A DNA stretch of 33,043 bases, from assembly GCA_016219705.1 (NCBI GenBank), contig JACRKQ010000091.1, positions 1-33,043 on the forward strand. The letters run 5' to 3'. Positions 29,782-33,043 of this stretch are shown one piece after another. Source of the DNA: Candidatus Saganbacteria bacterium. GTDB taxonomy: Bacteria > Margulisbacteria > WOR-1 > O2-12-FULL-45-9. Each line of letters starts with the position of its first letter. Position 1 is the stretch's first letter. Both the position numbers and the translations under genes were made by a program. The notes under the pieces are model-generated. The model was not told where the DNA came from. It did not search any database and saw only the letters and a list, made by a program, of their open reading frames with translations.

Positions 29782-30339
29782 TTAGCGCTTGACGTCTCTA
29801 AGCGGATAGATATCAGCCTCCATCCCTCTGTCAAACAAATATTTCTGCGAATTTGCCCGCATCTCCGCTGCCAATGGAGCATATTTTGCCACAATGTGGA
29901 CACGAACAGCTTTAGGACCTTGCAATGAAAAAACTATTTCGACAGAATTACAACCAGTTGTCCTGGCCTTTTCAGCAAAAGAGGCATAAAGCTCCGGATG
30001 ATCCGCAAAAGACCTAAGGGAGCTAGTTAAAGGCTCAAACCTTTTATTTGTATCGTCATATCTTAAAGCCAAGGCGCCAGTTACACAGATTTTGATATTC
30101 ATCCCCGCGAAACCAGAGGCCAATTTCTCTCTGGTAAGATGCTTTCTCATTAATGTTCCAAGCTCCAACGGCATAACAAGGAAAGATGTCTCCCTGGGCA
30201 CCTCCGAAAGATTTCCCATCCTGGGGACAGCGCCCCTATCCCTTATTCGCGGTCCTACCATGCTCCTACCCCTATTAACAGTTGGCAACTCGAAATCGAA
30301 ATGCGGCGGTTTCGGCGGTTTGGGCCCAATTCTAACCAT
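29782..30339 (-). CDS. Unrecognised 185-residue protein
   Basis: No family recognised. Residues 1-~50 are a basic, Pro/Arg/Gly-rich, probably disordered segment (RIGPKPPKPPHFDFELP, MVGPRIRDRG). From ~50 to 185 there is a compact alpha/beta-looking domain (NIKICVTGALALRY, CNSVEIVFSLQGPKAVRVHIVAKYA). There is no signal peptide or membrane segment. The start is well supported: AGGAGGT lies 8 nt before the ATG, and a promoter precedes it. It is transcribed divergently from tldD, with 90 nt between the starts. The Pro-rich basic N-terminus is somewhat like the low-complexity ends of the unrecognised genes at 1-1960, but I cannot show homology. Confidence 0.7.
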   Translation of the reverse strand: MVRIGPKPPKPPHFDFELPTVNRGRSMVGPRIRDRGAVPRMGNLSEVPRETSFLVMPLELGTLMRKHLTREKLASGFAGMNIKICVTGALALRYDDTNKRFEPLTSSLRSFADHPELYASFAEKARTTGCNSVEIVFSLQGPKAVRVHIVAKYAPLAAEMRANSQKYLFDRGMEADIYPLRDVKR

Positions 30340-30360
30340 GTTATTTTACCTCCTGTTTCT

Positions 30361-30389
30361 CTTACAAGATTTATCGTTACATTTTTCAA
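30361..30389 (-). promoter_or_regulatory. Possible promoter of the unrecognised gene at 29782-30339
   Basis: On the minus strand TTGAAA (30389-30384), a 17-nt spacer and a weak TGTAAG (30366-30361). The SD AGGAGGT (30354-30348) would fall at the very start of the transcript. Confidence 0.35.
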
Positions 30390-30394
30390 GAAAT

Positions 30395-30423
30395 TTCACT
30401 TTTTCTTTATTTCTCTGTATAAT
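30395..30423 (+). promoter_or_regulatory. Promoter of tldD
   Basis: TTCACT (30395-30400), a 17-nt spacer and a perfect TATAAT (30418-30423). The ATG follows after 6 nt, with no SD, so a leaderless mRNA is predicted. Confidence 0.65.
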
Positions 30424-30429
30424 TAGTTC

Positions 30430-31860
30430 ATGCTCACGAAAGAAAATCTCGAAGAACTCCTGGCTACTGCTCTGCGCAATGGCGGCGACTTTGCGGAAAT
30501 TTTTATTGAAGATACAACGGCTACTTCCTTGGTTTGCGAAGATAACAAAATCGAAAAAATCAGTTCAGGGACTGATTCTGGAGCAGGAATCAGAGTCATC
30601 TATGACCGTGAAACGGCCTATCTGGGGACAACTGATACAACTTTCGCCAGCCTAAGAGAAACCGCCTTAAAACTTTCCTCGTCGATTAACACTACTAAAC
30701 GAAAACATGAAATAAACTTAAAGCCAACCATTCCCCACCTCCTCTCACGCGTCAAGATTCGTCCCCACGAAGTTCCAATCGACGAAAAAGCAGCTCATGT
30801 CCTTTTGCTCAATAGAATCGCCCGCGCTCATGGCCCACAGATCAAACAAGTTTCAGTCAACTATGCTGATTCTAACCAAGCCGTGACGATTGCCAATTCT
30901 GACGGCATTTATGTTGAAGATAATCGGATTCGAACTCGCTATTTCGTTAACGTTATCGCCGAGAAGAATGGCGTTTTGCAAACAGGCTACGAAGCTCCCG
31001 GCGGCACGGTCGGCTTCGAACTCTTTGAACTATATCCACCGGAAGAATTCGCGAATAAAGCCGCGGAACGGGCCATCAGAATGCTTGACGCCCCCCACGC
31101 TCCCGCCGGTAAAATGACGGTTGTTTTGTCAGCCGAGGCAGGAGGGACGCTAATCCATGAAGCCTGCGGACATGCCCTGGAAGCCGACTTTATAATGAAA
31201 GGGACCTCAATCTTCGGCGGACGTATTGACCAGCAGGTCGCCTCCCCATTGGTTACAGTTATTGATGATGCCACCTTACATGGTAAATTCGGCTCCCTGG
31301 CTTTTGATGACGAAGGGACTCCCGGACAGAAAACAGTTTTGATTGAAAATGGGATACTTAAGGGCTACTTGACCGACCATTTTACCTCCCCCTATGTCGG
31401 CAAAAGTAAAAGCGGCAACGGGCGGCGCCAAACCTTCCGCTCGATCCCCCAACCTCGGATGACCAATACAATGATTGCTCCCGGAGAGACCGATCCGGAG
31501 GAGATCATAAATTCAGTTCGTGATGGACTGTTTGTTAAACGGATGGGAGGGGGACAGGTAGATGTTACTAACGGCGATTTTGTTTTTGAGGTTACAGAAG
31601 GTTATTTAATCGAAAATGGCCGGATCAAACATCCTGTTCGCGGCGCAATCATTACCGGCAATGGCCCTTGTGTTTTAGAAATTATCGATATGGTCGGTAA
31701 CGATCTCGGCTGGCAGACAGGGGTGTGCGGTAAATATGATCACGCTCCGGTCGGCGACGCCCAACCAACCATCAGAATTCCCGAAATTATTGTCGGCGGA
31801 AGGATGTTCGGCCAGAAGGAATCAACCAAGAGGGAAATCACCGGCCCAAAGCCGATCTAA
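30430..31860 (+). CDS. tldD: TldD metalloprotease subunit
   Basis: 476 residues, full length for TldD. The catalytic HExxxH motif lies in GGTLIHEACGHALEADFI (His243-Glu244, His248). GGRIDQQVASPLVTVIDDAT, FDDEGTPGQKTVLIENGILKGYL and RMGGGQVDVTNGDFVFEVTEGYLIENGRIKHP are family signatures. In E. coli TldD works with TldE/PmbA as a heterodimeric protease that degrades unfolded peptides and matures microcin B17 and CcdA. No pmbA/tldE is visible nearby; the next gene is convergent. The ATG at 30430 has no SD, and the TATAAT box ends 6 nt before it. The last 39 nt overlap the convergent ATPase gene. Confidence 0.95.
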   Translation: MLTKENLEELLATALRNGGDFAEIFIEDTTATSLVCEDNKIEKISSGTDSGAGIRVIYDRETAYLGTTDTTFASLRETALKLSSSINTTKRKHEINLKPTIPHLLSRVKIRPHEVPIDEKAAHVLLLNRIARAHGPQIKQVSVNYADSNQAVTIANSDGIYVEDNRIRTRYFVNVIAEKNGVLQTGYEAPGGTVGFELFELYPPEEFANKAAERAIRMLDAPHAPAGKMTVVLSAEAGGTLIHEACGHALEADFIMKGTSIFGGRIDQQVASPLVTVIDDATLHGKFGSLAFDDEGTPGQKTVLIENGILKGYLTDHFTSPYVGKSKSGNGRRQTFRSIPQPRMTNTMIAPGETDPEEIINSVRDGLFVKRMGGGQVDVTNGDFVFEVTEGYLIENGRIKHPVRGAIITGNGPCVLEIIDMVGNDLGWQTGVCGKYDHAPVGDAQPTIRIPEIIVGGRMFGQKESTKREITGPKPI

Positions 31861-32970
31861 AAACACCTTCCACGGTAAAATTTCAATATCATGTTCCATA
31901 AGTCGCGGTTCTTCTTCCAAGCACACTATTATGGCCTTACGCGCTGGAGCATCTTCAAGCAAAGATAACAAAGGACGTAAATCATAACCATTGACTCGAG
32001 CGGAACTTTTCACTTCAATAACAAGATCTTTTTCCCCTAAGATGAAATCAACCTCCTGTCCCGTACTGATGCGCCAGAAGCTGATTGGCAGGTCAGGGTT
32101 TTTGTATGCCTGATAAGCCCTGATTTCCATAAGGATATAATGTTCAAAAGATTTGCCAAATTCAGCACTGCCTAGACGAGGCTGTCGCCGAGCAAGATAA
32201 TTGGCTACGCCGACGTCAAAGAAATAGAATTTTTCAGTAAGGATCATCCGACGGTTTTTTGAGCTTTTCCATGGAGGGAGGCGGAAGCCTAAATAAGTAT
32301 CTTCGAGGATATCAAAATAATTGCGCACGAGCCGGGCGGAAACTCCTGTTTCTCTGGCAATGTTGGCATAATTTAGAAGTTCACTGCTGGTAATGGCAGC
32401 CACCCGAAGAAAATCGCGGAAGGCGGGAATGTTTTGGGTGACGGCTTCAGCCGCAATTTCTTCTTTTAGATAATCGGCGACATAAGCGCGGAGTTCTTCA
32501 AGCGGGTTGTTAGCAAGATAATGGGATGGAAGCAGTCCCGAGACCATAATTTGTTCTATCTCCATCCCCTCTACTTCTAAGGCAGAAAGGGGAACCATTA
32601 TGCGGCGCCAGGCTCGTCCCCCAAGAAGATTAGCGTGTCCGCGCCGAAGTTTTCGGGCGCTCGATCCTGTCAATAAAAACGATCGATCCTTGTTTTCGAT
32701 CAACCAATGAACCTCATCTAAAATAGAGGGGATTTTTTGGACCTCATCAATCACAATTATTCCTTCATGATTTTGATAGCGCTCTCGCAGTAAAGATGGC
32801 CTGGAGGCATATTGGGCAAAAACATCAGTTTTGAGAAAGTCAATAACGGTTGCATTCGATAAATGATGACGAATCCAATAGGTCTTTCCAACTTTTCTGG
32901 GACCCCAGAGAAAAGCTGACTTTTTTGGTGGTAAATCCAGGGAAAAGAGCCTTTTAATAATCTTACGCAT
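31822..32970 (-). CDS. AAA family ATPase with DUF4143 and nuclease-like C-terminus
   Basis: 382 residues. Walker A GPRKVGKT (23-30), Walker B IIVIDEVQK (71-79) and sensor-like LLTGSSARKL (~97-106) form the AAA_14 domain. The DUF4143 region follows (YFDILEDTYLGFRLPPW, FYFFDVGVANYL). The C-terminus has a PD-(D/E)xK-like pattern, EVDFILGEKDLVIEVKSS. Such proteins are common, often mobile, and of uncertain function in bacteria and archaea. The ATG lies 6 nt after a good -10 box with no SD. A perfect 14-bp palindrome overlaps that box, which suggests autoregulation. It converges on tldD with a 39-nt overlap of coding ends. Confidence 0.92.
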   Translation of the reverse strand: MRKIIKRLFSLDLPPKKSAFLWGPRKVGKTYWIRHHLSNATVIDFLKTDVFAQYASRPSLLRERYQNHEGIIVIDEVQKIPSILDEVHWLIENKDRSFLLTGSSARKLRRGHANLLGGRAWRRIMVPLSALEVEGMEIEQIMVSGLLPSHYLANNPLEELRAYVADYLKEEIAAEAVTQNIPAFRDFLRVAAITSSELLNYANIARETGVSARLVRNYFDILEDTYLGFRLPPWKSSKNRRMILTEKFYFFDVGVANYLARRQPRLGSAEFGKSFEHYILMEIRAYQAYKNPDLPISFWRISTGQEVDFILGEKDLVIEVKSSARVNGYDLRPLLSLLEDAPARKAIIVCLEEEPRLMEHDIEILPWKVFLDRLWAGDFPLG

Positions 32971-32976
32971 AATGGT

Positions 32977-33005
32977 ATATTATCCGGATAATGAACAAAT
33001 GTCAA
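32977..33005 (-). promoter_or_regulatory. Promoter of the AAA/DUF4143 gene
   Basis: On the minus strand a perfect TTGACA (33005-33000), a 17-nt spacer and TAATAT (32982-32977). The ATG at 32970 follows after 6 nt without an SD. Confidence 0.7.
32979..32992 (-). promoter_or_regulatory. Perfect 14-bp palindrome overlapping the -10 box of the AAA/DUF4143 gene
   Basis: ATTATCCGGATAAT is identical on both strands. It covers most of the -10 box and the adjacent spacer, so a dimeric regulator bound here would block transcription. The regulator is unknown. Confidence 0.55.
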
Positions 33006-33043
33006 GCTCTTTATTATTAAGAACATTGTTGGCCATTTTTAGC

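Noticed and set aside
32757-33026. 89-codon minus-strand frame overlapping the start of the AAA/DUF4143 gene
   Set aside because: It covers the Walker A region in another frame; the ATPase frame has clear motifs and a promoter.
1-33043. CRISPR array, insertion sequence or prophage
   Set aside because: No direct repeats with regular spacers, no transposase or integrase motifs and no phage structural genes were seen; the only tandem repeats are short 7-8 bp arrays.

Overview
The window is compact bacterial chromosome with housekeeping genes, two small toxin-antitoxin pairs and a surface-polysaccharide locus. I see no transposase, phage gene or CRISPR array. The mix suggests an uncultured, envelope-bearing bacterium: MEP isoprenoid synthesis (IspF), a DAP/lysine route (LysA), a membrane diadenylate cyclase, an O-antigen-ligase-type polymerase, an exported protein with a FlgD-like C-terminal domain, and a short EF-Ts. 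A candidate phylum close to WOR-1/Saganbacteria (Margulisbacteria), Elusimicrobia or Omnitrophica is my guess from gene style; nothing here proves it.

Layout. 1-1960 (minus): three unrecognised genes, the last running off the left edge as an open frame of at least 426 codons. 2012-6406 (minus): a metabolic run of sugar-1-phosphate nucleotidyltransferase, rpiB, pdxJ, ispF, a DUF218/YdcF-like protein and a geranylgeranyl-reductase-family flavoprotein. 6482-8611 (plus): an exported protein, divergent from that run. 8605-22136 (minus): one long, mostly overlapping gene series starting at lysA, then cdaA, panB, tRNA-Arg(CCT), aroK, aroB, tyrS, a formyltransferase, an RfbD-like reductase, gmd, a GT4 glycosyltransferase, an O-antigen-ligase/TPR protein and a polyprenyl-phosphate sugar-1-phosphate transferase. 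22203-29211 (plus): alpha-glucan phosphorylase, rpsB-tsf, a BrnT/BrnA-type pair and polA. 29221-33043: a RelE-type pair (minus), an unrecognised gene (minus), tldD (plus) and an AAA/DUF4143 ATPase (minus).

How genes fit together. The polysaccharide genes form a coherent set: the nucleotidyltransferase could supply an activated sugar, Gmd plus an RfbD-like reductase could make a 6-deoxyhexose nucleotide, the GT4 enzyme and the sugar-1-phosphate transferase assemble glycan on undecaprenyl phosphate, and the Wzy_C protein polymerises or ligates it. aroB/aroK, panB, pdxJ, ispF and lysA are single steps of aromatic, pantothenate, PLP, isoprenoid and lysine synthesis.

Regulatory reading. Five genes have good -35/-10 promoters whose -10 box ends only 6-8 nt before the start codon, with no Shine-Dalgarno sequence, so leaderless transcripts are predicted. 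Others (rpsB, tsf, aroB, the RelE-partner antitoxin, the 30339 gene) have clear SD sequences, so both modes seem to coexist. tsf appears to start with CTG. Heptamer and octamer tandem repeats lie inside panB and polA and in the ribosome-binding region of the DUF218 gene.
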